Origin: Phyllobacterium myrsinacearum
GTDB taxonomy: Bacteria; Pseudomonadota; Alphaproteobacteria; Rhizobiales; Rhizobiaceae
DNA: 64,000 bases
Direction of reading: 5' to 3'
Assembly: GCF_014138285.1 (NCBI RefSeq)
Contig: NZ_JACGXN010000001.1
Coordinates: forward strand, 1,043,314-1,107,313
In this document: positions 9,139 to 17,545 of the stretch, piece by piece
How the letters are laid out: the number at the start of each line of letters is the position of its first letter
How positions within the stretch are numbered: position 1 is the first letter of the stretch
The notes under the pieces: model-generated
The model's input: only the letters and a program-made list of their open reading frames with translations
The model's database searches: none
What the model was told of the DNA's origin: nothing
Position numbers and translations under genes: made by a program

Positions 9139-9324
9139 TCATGTTCCGAATTCAAACAAGGCAACCAGCGCTTCATTCACCGGCCTGAGCGGCCCGCAAT
9201 CAAGTGTTGCAGAGGCAAACGAGAACAAGCCCGGGGAGCAAGGGTGTTTCAGCCTCTGATCGCTTCCGCAGGCTGTCGCAATCATCATGGTACAGAGCAA
9301 TAGGCAGATGGTGCGAAACTTCAT
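9139..9324 (-). CDS. Small T4SS lipoprotein, VirB7-like (in the virB5 position)
   Basis: A 61-aa lipoprotein: a basic N-terminus, hydrophobic core and lipobox ending at Cys19 (IATAC). The mature part has two further Cys (29 and 43) in HPCSPGLFSF and TLDCGPLRPV. Its ATG overlaps the virB4 stop (ATGA), so it is translationally coupled. The Cys-(about 10)-Cys-x-x-G-x-F pattern recalls VirB7, whose second Cys is disulfide-bonded to VirB9; the VirB9 here has exactly one Cys. A T4SS entry-exclusion lipoprotein (Eex type) is the alternative. It sits between virB4 and virB6, where virB5 is normally found; no virB5 was found. Confidence 0.7.
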   Translation of the reverse strand: MKFRTICLLLCTMMIATACGSDQRLKHPCSPGLFSFASATLDCGPLRPVNEALVALFEFGT

Positions 9325-11741
9325 ATTCTGTCTCCGGGGTGGCAAAAGGCAGGCAGCCAGTTCTGTGGATCATCACCCAGACGGCGGCGCAAGGCTGTCA
9401 ATTCCTCGATCGTGTCGGCACGAGCGGATAGAACCTTGATAGGATCGTCCATATCGCTCAGGCGCAAACGCGCGATAACCGATTCCTGACCATGCTTGAT
9501 GAGGAACGATCTGCTGGACGCGTCAGCCGTCCGTATCCACTGGATTTCACGTGCAGAAAGGCCAAACCCCGTCGCGTGACTTTGCTGATCAGCCCGCGGA
9601 TTGGGGAAAAATATGTGGGTCGCACTTTGCTCCATCAGTGTATTAGCAAGTGCAGATGTCGCAATATCCGACGCACTCTGGGTGCCAAACCCCACAACAC
9701 CGTTGAACTTGCGAATCGTCTTCATCTTGTCCTTGATGAAGGCTGCAAAAATATCGTCATCGAGAAGCCGCCAGCCCTCATCCAGAAAAATCAGCAACGG
9801 GTTGCCATCAAGTAACTCGTCCAACCGGTGGAAAATATACATGAGCGCTGCACTGCGGATGAGCGGATCATCGAGGATCTTAGTCGTGTCAAACCCGGCA
9901 ACATCAGACCATGTGAAGCGATCCGTCGGGTTATTGAACAACCAGCCAAGCTGATCCGGACGCAGCCATTTGTCGAAACGCGCCAGGAGATCATCACCAC
10001 CCGCGCGCATGCGCCCCCGCAACAGTGAACCGAACACACTTAATGAGCGCACATCAGGACTTGAGGCAAAGATCTGCGCGATGGCTGAACGGAGGACATT
10101 TTCCTCCTCTGCTGCCAGCCGTGCTCCATCGGACCGCCGTACCATGAGGGAAAACAGCTGAAACAGGAATTCACGATTGGGCCCGGTGTCGGGCAAACAG
10201 AGCGGGTTGAAGCCGGATGGTTCGCCGGGTTCGAGGATTTCGTAATTGCCGCCGAGAGCCCGGATAAAGATTTCTGCGCCACGATCCTTGTCGAAGAAAA
10301 CGCAACGCGGCTTGGGCCTGATGCGCTGAGACTGCGCCATCAGGAACGAAAGAGCCACGGTCTTGCCTGAACCGGATGGGCCGATCATGGTGAAGTTTCC
10401 AAGATCTCGCACGTGGAAGTTGAAAAAATATGCGGTCTGGCTCGTTGTCTCCAGCAATGAAATGGCACTGCCCCAATGATTGCCTCCAGATTTGCCGCTT
10501 GGGAAATTATGCAATGACAGGAACCCGGAGAAATTCTTTGACGAGATCATTGCCGAGCGGGCGATATAAGAAAAATTCCCGGGTAGTTGAGCCCAGAATG
10601 CCGGCTCGCAATTGAGATCCTCGCGCAGCCAGATAATAGCCTGATCCGTCAAGGTGGCGCCGACCGCACGAATACTGCGATCAAGTTCCGCCTTGTCATC
10701 ACCGAGGCACATGATGGATAAATGATGGTTGCCATAGATTGAACGTGAGCCCAGCAATTCATCGCGGGCGCTGTTGAGTTGACTGCCAACGACTGAGCCG
10801 GCTTCGTCGGCCATCGCGATCTGCCGGGATACGCGCTCTATTTGCGCCTGGACCACAGGCTTGTCGACGATAGCGAAGCTTTGACTGACAATAAACTCGT
10901 GAGGAACTTTCAACAGTCCGTCAAGCAGCAAAGGTCCCGTATAGGGTGGGTATTCGCGAATGGAAAGCATGGCTCCCAAACGGCTGTTATCCGGCGGCGT
11001 GGATCCGACAAACTCTACGGCGTTGCGGCCGAAATGCAGTCGTTTCATTGCCAATGCGCCATCAAGCGGCATGCGCGGCAAACGCATCTTGATCGGTTCC
11101 AGCCCATTGACGATCTGGACGAGGAACTCCAGCGGTTCCGAAAAATAAGCACCGGGCTCGGGTTCGCGGATACCAAGGAGCCGCGCGCCATAGTCATGCA
11201 AGACATCCCGAATGTTGAGAACAGCATCATGCAATTCGCGCAGATCCTGTGCCTCGCCAGATGCTCCCCCGTCGTTGGACGCATCGGCGAAAATACGCCT
11301 TGTCACCTTGTCGATAATACCAACTTGACCGCGCAAGGGGCGACGGACGATGGTGACATACATGTCGTTGACGAACATGTGCTGCTGCTCGAGTTGCGCC
11401 ATGTATCGCCGGTTCAATTCGTCGGCAAAGGCGTTATCAAATACCCCGTCAAGACCCGGCTGAATGCGGCGGCGTATCATATGGCCGTATACCGCATATC
11501 GGCTGCTGCCGAGTGATCGGAGTAGGGTATTGCGCGCCTCCAGTTTTCCGTTCAACTGCACCATATCCGCGGTTTCAAAACAAAAGCCATCGAGTTTCAA
11601 AACACTCAGCAGATAACCATCCCGGGTCCGCAAAACAGTGTCATCCACATGCCGCGTGTAGGGGATATGTGCAGCAACGGAGCGCTCTCGTTTGACTGAC
11701 GAACCAAATCGCATATCCCGGCGTACGGGACGGCTGGTCAT
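9321..11741 (-). CDS. virB4: Type IV secretion ATPase VirB4
   Basis: This 806-aa inner-membrane-associated ATPase energises pilus assembly and substrate transport. The N-terminal CagE/TrbE/VirB domain is followed by a RecA-like motor with Walker A GPSGSGKTVAL (about residue 450) and Walker B LLIFLDEGWRLL (about 650), plus a downstream conserved GFGTQSASD. The length matches VirB4 (about 790-820 aa). Its start overlaps the virB3 stop by 4 bp, and its stop overlaps the next lipoprotein's start by 4 bp, so translation is coupled throughout. There is no virB3-virB4 fusion. Confidence 0.96.
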   Translation of the reverse strand: MTSRPVRRDMRFGSSVKRERSVAAHIPYTRHVDDTVLRTRDGYLLSVLKLDGFCFETADMVQLNGKLEARNTLLRSLGSSRYAVYGHMIRRRIQPGLDGVFDNAFADELNRRYMAQLEQQHMFVNDMYVTIVRRPLRGQVGIIDKVTRRIFADASNDGGASGEAQDLRELHDAVLNIRDVLHDYGARLLGIREPEPGAYFSEPLEFLVQIVNGLEPIKMRLPRMPLDGALAMKRLHFGRNAVEFVGSTPPDNSRLGAMLSIREYPPYTGPLLLDGLLKVPHEFIVSQSFAIVDKPVVQAQIERVSRQIAMADEAGSVVGSQLNSARDELLGSRSIYGNHHLSIMCLGDDKAELDRSIRAVGATLTDQAIIWLREDLNCEPAFWAQLPGNFSYIARSAMISSKNFSGFLSLHNFPSGKSGGNHWGSAISLLETTSQTAYFFNFHVRDLGNFTMIGPSGSGKTVALSFLMAQSQRIRPKPRCVFFDKDRGAEIFIRALGGNYEILEPGEPSGFNPLCLPDTGPNREFLFQLFSLMVRRSDGARLAAEEENVLRSAIAQIFASSPDVRSLSVFGSLLRGRMRAGGDDLLARFDKWLRPDQLGWLFNNPTDRFTWSDVAGFDTTKILDDPLIRSAALMYIFHRLDELLDGNPLLIFLDEGWRLLDDDIFAAFIKDKMKTIRKFNGVVGFGTQSASDIATSALANTLMEQSATHIFFPNPRADQQSHATGFGLSAREIQWIRTADASSRSFLIKHGQESVIARLRLSDMDDPIKVLSARADTIEELTALRRRLGDDPQNWLPAFCHPGDRI

Positions 11742-12040
11742 GAATTTTCACCCGCGGCGTAGCTTCTGATGCCCCAGATGGCTTTGGATTGGGGAGGCGC
11801 TTTGGACATCTTCACCCGCATGATGGTGAATATCTGATCATCCAGCAGGGTCAAAAAATAGCCCAGGCTATGGATTGGCAGGACGAGCAACAACGTGAAC
11901 AAGTTCTTGGTTGCCAGAAATATACAGGCCGTTACCACGATATTGAACATTGCAAACATGTACGGAACTCCAAACAACGTGGGAGCACGGGTTAAAGCCT
12001 TGACCAGCGGTACGAGATCTGGCGCATCATCGGGAATCAT
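11738..12040 (-). CDS. virB3: Type IV secretion protein VirB3
   Basis: A 100-aa inner-membrane protein. The VirB3 pattern is seen: a short N-terminal segment with LVKALTRAPTLFGVPY, then two adjacent hydrophobic stretches (FAMFNIVVTACIFLATKNLF and LLLVLPIHSLGYFLTLLD), ending in a cytoplasmic FTIMRVKM-type tail. ATG at 12040 follows the virB2 stop by one base, so it is preferred over an upstream in-frame codon at 12091 that would overlap virB2. It anchors pilin handling together with VirB4. Confidence 0.92.
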   Translation of the reverse strand: MIPDDAPDLVPLVKALTRAPTLFGVPYMFAMFNIVVTACIFLATKNLFTLLLVLPIHSLGYFLTLLDDQIFTIMRVKMSKAPPQSKAIWGIRSYAAGENS

Positions 12041-12041
12041 C

Positions 12042-12386
12042 TCAGTGCCCCAACGCGCTCTGAAAGAAAGCCACGATCTGCGTCGAACCAAACACCAGAA
12101 CGATTCCCATGATGACCGATCCCGCGATGCCCCACGTGAAGCGCCCGGTCCAGGCGAGGAACCCGCAACTGATCACCGCCAATATGGCGATCATCGAGGC
12201 AATCGGCCCCGTGAGAATACTGATGAGCGTCTGCAGAACAGACTGAACCGGTTGCAACCCCGTCTGGGCAAGGGCACAGTCCATGGGGATAGACAGTGCA
12301 ATCAAGGCAACCACTCCTCGGGTAAAGGCAATTCGAAGAGACGTTGGCAAAAGGGCTATTTTGAAAATGAATGAATGAAAGCACAC
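12042..12386 (-). CDS. virB2: Type IV pilin subunit VirB2
   Basis: A 114-aa prepilin. A long leader (about residues 1-40) ends near DCALAQTG, the expected signal-peptidase site. The mature pilin has two hydrophobic helices (LTGPIASMIAILAVISCGFL and IAGSVIMGIVLVFGSTQIV) joined by the polar, charged hairpin WTGRFTWG, as in VirB2/TrbC pilins. The start is taken as GTG at 12386, preceded by TGGAG at suitable spacing. It sits directly between virB1 and virB3. Confidence 0.92.
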   Translation of the reverse strand: MCFHSFIFKIALLPTSLRIAFTRGVVALIALSIPMDCALAQTGLQPVQSVLQTLISILTGPIASMIAILAVISCGFLAWTGRFTWGIAGSVIMGIVLVFGSTQIVAFFQSALGH

Positions 12387-12391
12387 TTTGA

Positions 12392-13147
12392 TTACTCCAC
12401 GTGAAGAACAAATCCTTGCGTCCAGGCGCCTTTGCTTCCTGCATCGGGTGCGGCGGGCGATTCCTTGGTTTGATGGGCTGTTTTGACCTGTCTTTTGCGA
12501 TCAGTAAGCGGCCGCCAATCATAGAGATCCGAGAGAACTGCCGAGATGTAACGGACCGTCTCGGGATATAATGGGATGCCGCCATTTTGCTCCACAGCAG
12601 CCTCACCGGCATTATAAGCGGCAAGGACATAGAGCGGATTGGCATATTTCTTTTCCAGGAATTTCAGATAACGCACACCTCCACGAACATTGTCTTCCGG
12701 GTCACAGATATCGACTGCAAAACGTCGCGCTGTCGCAGGCATCAGTTGCATCAGACCGATGGCACCGGCACTGGAGACACTATCCATACGAAAACCACTT
12801 TCCTGTCGCGCTACTGCGGCTACCAATGCCGCGTCGGCGTGTTCCGCTTGGGCGATGCGCTGGACAATGGCCTCACCATCTTCGATCGAAGGCGTGTGCT
12901 CGAATTGACAGGCGCCCGTGCCCACCGCCGATTGCACCGGCTGCGCCGTTGCTGTTCTCCCATCAACTGCGATGACCTTAACCGGAGGCAGACTCGCATT
13001 ATCGGCCTCAATGGCGCACGCAGCATCGGACAGGGCCGGCAGGAAGCACAGACAGATCGCCATCTGCGCGAGTACGAGACCTGTACGGGGAAGACACCGT
13101 ACCTTGCCATCGATAAGACTGCTGGAATCCTTTGTTATGCTCTTCAT
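12392..13147 (-). CDS. virB1: Lytic transglycosylase VirB1
   Basis: A 251-aa exported muramidase that opens peptidoglycan for T4SS assembly. It has an N-terminal signal region (TGLVLAQMAICLCFLPALSDAA), then an SLT domain with catalytic Glu near residue 114 (ARQESGFR), SSAGAIGLMQLMPATA and VLAAYNAGEAAV. The C-terminus is a basic and Pro-containing tail. The ATG overlaps the virB11 stop by 4 bp. In many VirB operons virB1 is first; here it follows virB11. Confidence 0.93.
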   Translation of the reverse strand: MKSITKDSSSLIDGKVRCLPRTGLVLAQMAICLCFLPALSDAACAIEADNASLPPVKVIAVDGRTATAQPVQSAVGTGACQFEHTPSIEDGEAIVQRIAQAEHADAALVAAVARQESGFRMDSVSSAGAIGLMQLMPATARRFAVDICDPEDNVRGGVRYLKFLEKKYANPLYVLAAYNAGEAAVEQNGGIPLYPETVRYISAVLSDLYDWRPLTDRKRQVKTAHQTKESPAAPDAGSKGAWTQGFVLHVE

Positions 13148-14250
13148 TGCGCCCCCCGCGAGCGATGGCTCAAGGCGCTCCGGAACATACCCTCATTGAC
13201 AACAGACGGCCGCACAGCTTGTCGAACATAGGGCGCATAAAAAATCTCGGACACGGCGCCAGGCCGTCCCTCTTTGCGGCCTAGTTGAACAACAATCGGC
13301 AGCGTGGCGTGCAGATGATCGATAATTTCTGTCTTGGAAAGGCCACCACCCCCACCCGAACTGGTCTGCATCACCAGCATTGCCAGGCGTTCATAGGCCG
13401 AGCGGGGCGAATTTGCATGAACGGTGGACAGTGAACCGGGGTGGCCCGTGTTGATCGCCTGCAGGAAATCAAGCGCTTCACCGCCGCGCACTTCACCGAG
13501 GAGCAGCCGGTCGGGGCGCAACCGCAGCGACGCTTCCACCAGACGCCTCATGTCCACCTGCGCAATGTTCTGATTGCCACGCGAGGCAATCAGCCGGACG
13601 TGATTGCTGTGCGGCGGCAAGAGTTCGGGTGTATCCTCAATGGTGATCACTCGCTCATGTCTGGGTATTTCCCGCATCAAGGCGTTGAGAAACGTCGTCT
13701 TCCCGGTTCCCGTCCCACCTGAGATAATCATGGAGATGCGAAGACGGAGAGCGGAATGGAGGAATTCGGCAATATCGCCTGAATCGAGATGATTGCACAG
13801 AGACCGTTCTTCGTCGGTCAGACCATCGGCACCACCCGTTAGTCGTACAGAAAGGAGCGAGCCCGCATGGACATAATCGGAAAGCGACAGATCCCGAACC
13901 ACCTTTCGCCGGATAGCGATGGTGCCTCCGCCGGGTGCAGCCGGTGGTAATATCACCTGAACACGCGAACCGTCCGGCAAAGATGCGGAAAGCAGCGGCT
14001 CTTCTTCATTGACAAACTGGTGGCCGTCGGCCGCAACCCGTTCAGCCATGAAACAGATGCGCTCGCGGGTTAGTTCGGGAAGAGTGAGTGGAACCATACC
14101 TGCGTGCGTCGCACCTGAACTGTATTCAACGAAAACCTTATGTGGTTCATTGATGCAAATCTCGACGACATCCGGTGCTTCCAGCAGAAATTGCAGTGGT
14201 GCAAAAGCCAGGGAGATCAGCTCATTGTTGCGCCAGAGCATGCCCATCAA
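13144..14250 (-). CDS. virB11: Type IV secretion ATPase VirB11
   Basis: A 368-aa hexameric traffic ATPase that switches the machine between pilus assembly and substrate transfer. The N-terminal domain is followed by the RecA-like domain with Walker A GGTGTGKTT (about residue 180), the Asp box ITIEDTPEL, Walker B-like RLLLGEVRGGEAL and the His box INTGHPGSLSTVHANSP (about 270). The length is typical (about 340-370 aa). Two adjacent ATGs (14250 and 14247) are possible starts. It is separated from virB10 by about 48 bp and coupled to virB1 by a 4-bp overlap. Confidence 0.96.
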   Translation of the reverse strand: MMGMLWRNNELISLAFAPLQFLLEAPDVVEICINEPHKVFVEYSSGATHAGMVPLTLPELTRERICFMAERVAADGHQFVNEEEPLLSASLPDGSRVQVILPPAAPGGGTIAIRRKVVRDLSLSDYVHAGSLLSVRLTGGADGLTDEERSLCNHLDSGDIAEFLHSALRLRISMIISGGTGTGKTTFLNALMREIPRHERVITIEDTPELLPPHSNHVRLIASRGNQNIAQVDMRRLVEASLRLRPDRLLLGEVRGGEALDFLQAINTGHPGSLSTVHANSPRSAYERLAMLVMQTSSGGGGGLSKTEIIDHLHATLPIVVQLGRKEGRPGAVSEIFYAPYVRQAVRPSVVNEGMFRSALSHRSRGAQ

Positions 14251-14298
14251 AAAGCCTCACTCAAAATGAGCATCCAGATGTTGAGAGCGTACAGGCGT

Positions 14299-15603
14299 CT
14301 ACTGACCATAGCCGGTACGCCCCCGCTTCAACTCACGCAGTTTTTCACGTACCGGATCCGGATAGAGATCGGAGAAATCGAGATCGCGACGGACAAATAT
14401 CGCGATGGGAGTCCCCTGATTTATCGTAATTGTTGGGGCAATGTTGAGTGACCCTTTCAAGGCTTCTCCCGCGACTTGCGCGAAGGTCTGCGTCGCGACT
14501 GCCGCTCCCTTTGCCGCCAAATTCGCGCTCAAATCGACATTGGGGCGCGTCGTTACGGAGCGGACTTCATTTGTCTTGGGGTCAACATACGTGGTCGTGA
14601 CCGGTCCTGCGTTGAGGTTGGGCGATGTATCTGCCGCAGCCAAGATCTGGCCGCCGGCGGAAATCGCACTGAGCAAGATCGCGGAACCATACCGTTCAAA
14701 GGCATGCGTGTTTACATTCCCGTTCATACCGGAACGACCAAGCTCATCCGTTCCGATGGAACCGAGACTGATGGACACGCCGTCAGAGCGCAACAGCCGT
14801 GTCCAGACAATAAATGCCCGTGTCTGTCCCTGTGCCAGACCTGCATTGTACTCTCCGATCAGCCGCGTGCCCGACGGAACAAGAATACGCCTTCCATCAA
14901 ACGACCAGACTTCGTCCGTGGTTATGGCTCGTACCATGCCCGGCAGGTCGGTTTGGACCGCCGTTTCGAGGACACCCCGTAAGATAGTTCCTTGCGGGAC
15001 GAGCGCATCAATGCGCATATTCTTTTCGGCCTTCGCTGTTTCGACTGATCGTCCTGAAAGGGCGGCAAGAAACTGGTCATTCGGATTGGTGGCTTGGAAC
15101 GTGTCCGGGCTCTTTGGTTTCTCATCCACCCCCTTCTCACTGTGATCAGACTCTGTCGAGGCTGCCAACTCCGAAACAATCATCGGAGAACGGTATCGGT
15201 CCTGTTGCCTCGCGTCGTTGGCCGCCTCCTCCGCATCCATGCGGCGACGCGCGTCTTCCTCTGCGCGTCGCCTCCTGCTTTCCGATTCTTCATTATTGTT
15301 GCTCGCCGTTACCTCAACAACAGGCGACCCAGCCTGTAACAGGAGTGGAGCTTCCAGCCTTTCAGGCGGCGGTGTGAGATTAAGCTGGTTGGAATGTACC
15401 GGTACGAAAGCATCATCAGAAACGCTCTGCTCGCTCTGCGACGATGGGGAGCGCTTCAACAGTGGCAAAGCCAAAAGCCCGATTGCACTTGCCGCAAACA
15501 ACAGGCCAACGACACCAGCTCCCAACTTGCGTTTCGGTTCTAGGAGGCGCGAGTCTGTCTGTTCCTCGCTGTCCAGACCGCGGTGATATTCGAGATTGGG
15601 CAT
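14299..15603 (-). CDS. virB10: Type IV secretion channel protein VirB10
   Basis: 434 aa. The order is: short cytoplasmic N-terminus, one membrane helix (about residues 26-48), a long variable periplasmic linker rich in Glu/Arg (EESESRRRRAEEDARRRMD, likely coiled coil), and a C-terminal TrbI/VirB10 domain that forms the outer-membrane core complex with VirB7 and VirB9 (signature QGTILRGVLETAVQTDLPG, IRLIGEYNAG-like LIGEYNAG, and SAISAGGQI near the antenna helix). ATG at 15603 has a GAAGGCGAAG ribosome site and starts 4 bp after the virB9 stop. Confidence 0.95.
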   Translation of the reverse strand: MPNLEYHRGLDSEEQTDSRLLEPKRKLGAGVVGLLFAASAIGLLALPLLKRSPSSQSEQSVSDDAFVPVHSNQLNLTPPPERLEAPLLLQAGSPVVEVTASNNNEESESRRRRAEEDARRRMDAEEAANDARQQDRYRSPMIVSELAASTESDHSEKGVDEKPKSPDTFQATNPNDQFLAALSGRSVETAKAEKNMRIDALVPQGTILRGVLETAVQTDLPGMVRAITTDEVWSFDGRRILVPSGTRLIGEYNAGLAQGQTRAFIVWTRLLRSDGVSISLGSIGTDELGRSGMNGNVNTHAFERYGSAILLSAISAGGQILAAADTSPNLNAGPVTTTYVDPKTNEVRSVTTRPNVDLSANLAAKGAAVATQTFAQVAGEALKGSLNIAPTITINQGTPIAIFVRRDLDFSDLYPDPVREKLRELKRGRTGYGQ

Positions 15604-15607
15604 TGTC

Positions 15608-16432
15608 TTATCTTCGCCTTCTCTTAGAGAGCGGGCTATCGACGATGACAGGTGGCATGGCAGCAACGGCCAATGGTGCTGTTTTCCTGTTCAGATTGAA
15701 CAGACAGGTCGCAGAATCGCCATGCCGCAGCATCCACTGCCGCGCGATCTTGTCGACGATGATGTAGTCTCCTTCACGCCGGTAATTGGCAAGAATTTCC
15801 CGTTTGCCTTCTTCAACAATAAAGACCGCAGGCACATCCCCTTGAAACCGGAACCATGTCTTGATGCCGTCATCAAATGCTTCAACCGGCTTGAGCTCCC
15901 GGTCGCCGCGAAAGTGATAGTCCGCATTCGCGTCCTGGCGTCGAAAGTTCGTGTGGTTCGGCTCCGATACCAATTGTTGAGCTTGTGCAAGCAGCCTCGC
16001 GTCTGCCTCCACGTCGGGATATCTGAATTTGACCATGTAGGTCTGGTCAGACTGTGAATCCGGGTGTGCACGCAGGACGAATGTATAAACATGCTTGTCG
16101 CTGACTATGTTCATATTCGTCGCCGCTTTCTGCTCCACCGGTTTAAGGAAGATAATATTGCCCTTCTTGTTAGGCTCGATTTTCCAGGAAACACTGTCTC
16201 CAACGGCAACCGTTTCGATTTTTTCCGCATCGCCTAAAACGATCATTGTCGAAACGCCGTAGGTCGCGTCGACGGCAACAACATTGTTGGGGCTATAGAT
16301 TACGGTCCTGACACGGGCATCGGCCGCACCGCGGCGCGGCGCGAGCTCGGCATGCGCTCCGCTGATCATCACCGCCAGTGTTAAGACAGCGCCAACCGGC
16401 AATATCGGGCGGGTGTGAGCTGGTGTTCTCAT
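15608..16432 (-). CDS. virB9: Type IV secretion outer-membrane complex protein VirB9
   Basis: 274 aa with a signal peptide ending near SGAHAE, an N-terminal beta domain (RVRTVIYSPNNVVAVDATYG) and the C-terminal VirB9/CagX domain (TWFRFQGDVPAVF, YIIVDKIARQWMLRHGD). The mature protein has one Cys, in SATCLF near the C-terminus, in the region where VirB9 forms a disulfide with VirB7 in Agrobacterium. The start at 16432 overlaps the virB8 stop by 4 bp; the open frame extends further upstream, but that part overlaps virB8 and is not used. Confidence 0.94.
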   Translation of the reverse strand: MRTPAHTRPILPVGAVLTLAVMISGAHAELAPRRGAADARVRTVIYSPNNVVAVDATYGVSTMIVLGDAEKIETVAVGDSVSWKIEPNKKGNIIFLKPVEQKAATNMNIVSDKHVYTFVLRAHPDSQSDQTYMVKFRYPDVEADARLLAQAQQLVSEPNHTNFRRQDANADYHFRGDRELKPVEAFDDGIKTWFRFQGDVPAVFIVEEGKREILANYRREGDYIIVDKIARQWMLRHGDSATCLFNLNRKTAPLAVAAMPPVIVDSPLSKRRRR

Positions 16433-17172
16433 GGCTGATAACGGTCGTTGGGCATGGATTGCTCGGACACGCTTTCCTGGTCGCGGCGATAATCCACGAC
16501 CTGAAAACCAAGAGGATTGTCGAAGCGCCACTCGTTCGGCATCGATGCTTTGGAATAATGGAAATGAAGCAGCGAAACCCAATGTTCCTCCGCACCGGAG
16601 TCACGACCGGTGCGTTGCGTGGAAAACCGGACAACAGCTGTGAGATTGTTGGGAAATTGTATGGATTTAATCTTCAGTTCAATCCGAGTTTCACGGCCAA
16701 AGCGCGTGACCGGATTGCCTGCATTGGATGGACTGTAAAGGGCGAAAAGATCACGGGATGCATCTCGCGTAGACAAAAGCTGGGCGAGATCAAAATTATC
16801 CTTTACCGTTGCCGGATCATAGGTTTCGCGCGCCTTCAGGTACCGGACAACGTACATTCTTGCGATGGCTTCGCTCTGCGTCAGATTACCATCGGCAAGC
16901 GGTTGTTTTATCTCCATAAATCCGGTTGTCTTGTCGACTTCGATGACATAGGGCTCAAAACTCTTGAGGGGTAAAAGTACGGCAAGACAGGTCAATGCGA
17001 GGCAGGCCAATCCAAAGCTGATCGCCGCTACCAGCCAAGCAATTAGCCGTGACCGTTTCATGATATGGATGACGTCGTTTTCCCAACGAACCGCTTCGCT
17101 GAAATATCGCCGGTCCATCCCGGGCACCAATTTCACCGCGGTTATGTTTTCATGGGATTCTGACGCACTCAT
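16429..17172 (-). CDS. virB8: Type IV secretion inner-membrane scaffold VirB8
   Basis: 247 aa: a cytoplasmic N-terminus of about 40 residues, a single membrane helix (LIAWLVAAISFGLACLALTC) and a periplasmic NTF2-like domain with the family segments PYVIEVDKTTG, ARMYVVRYLKARETYD and FHYSKASMPNEWRFDNPLGF-like residues. It nucleates assembly by contacting VirB9, VirB10 and VirB6. It is the first gene of the whole minus-strand T4SS operon, so the promoter should lie in the 373-bp gap up to 17545. Confidence 0.94.
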   Translation of the reverse strand: MSASESHENITAVKLVPGMDRRYFSEAVRWENDVIHIMKRSRLIAWLVAAISFGLACLALTCLAVLLPLKSFEPYVIEVDKTTGFMEIKQPLADGNLTQSEAIARMYVVRYLKARETYDPATVKDNFDLAQLLSTRDASRDLFALYSPSNAGNPVTRFGRETRIELKIKSIQFPNNLTAVVRFSTQRTGRDSGAEEHWVSLLHFHYSKASMPNEWRFDNPLGFQVVDYRRDQESVSEQSMPNDRYQP

Positions 17173-17545
17173 TACCGCTACTGAAGCCTTAAAATCGGTA
17201 AAACTGAAAATTCTAAAATGAAAATTTTAATATAGCCGTGCGCCTTACTGTGATCTTGCAACGCCCGGAAAGCCATTCAAGTTGTAAATATCATGCGAAC
17301 ACGGAACACAATTCGACTTTGGTCTATGATACTTGGCTCGACATGAATATGGGTGGCGGCAACGCTCGTTGTAAAATACGCAAACGATAAGAGATGCGAA
17401 TCTCAGACAACAAGTTCTGCTCATGGCAATCGCAATCGCTGATATGTTTTTCACATCCATCACGTCTTGGCATTTGGCAAATTTCGCTATTGCGGCAAAA
17501 CGCTACGCAAGTTGAAACGTTTGTGGATTCGAACAAATCCTCCAC
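17173..17545. other. Intergenic region upstream of the T4SS operon
   Basis: This 373-bp, comparatively AT-rich gap precedes virB8 on the minus strand and follows the last permease gene of the next operon. It should contain the virB8 promoter. No confident -35/-10 pair, operator dyad or terminator was identified by eye. Two open frames of about 70 codons with high Cys/Arg content look like chance. Confidence 0.5.

Noticed and set aside
10842..11516. 224-codon plus-strand frame inside virB4
   Set aside because: virB4 is conserved over its full length; the plus-strand frame has no domain.
12587..13231. 214-codon plus-strand frame over virB1
   Set aside because: virB1 motifs lie on the minus strand; the plus frame is a shadow.
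17245..17545. Two Cys-rich frames of about 70 codons upstream of virB8
   Set aside because: Overlapping frames with no ribosome site and odd composition; more likely promoter DNA.
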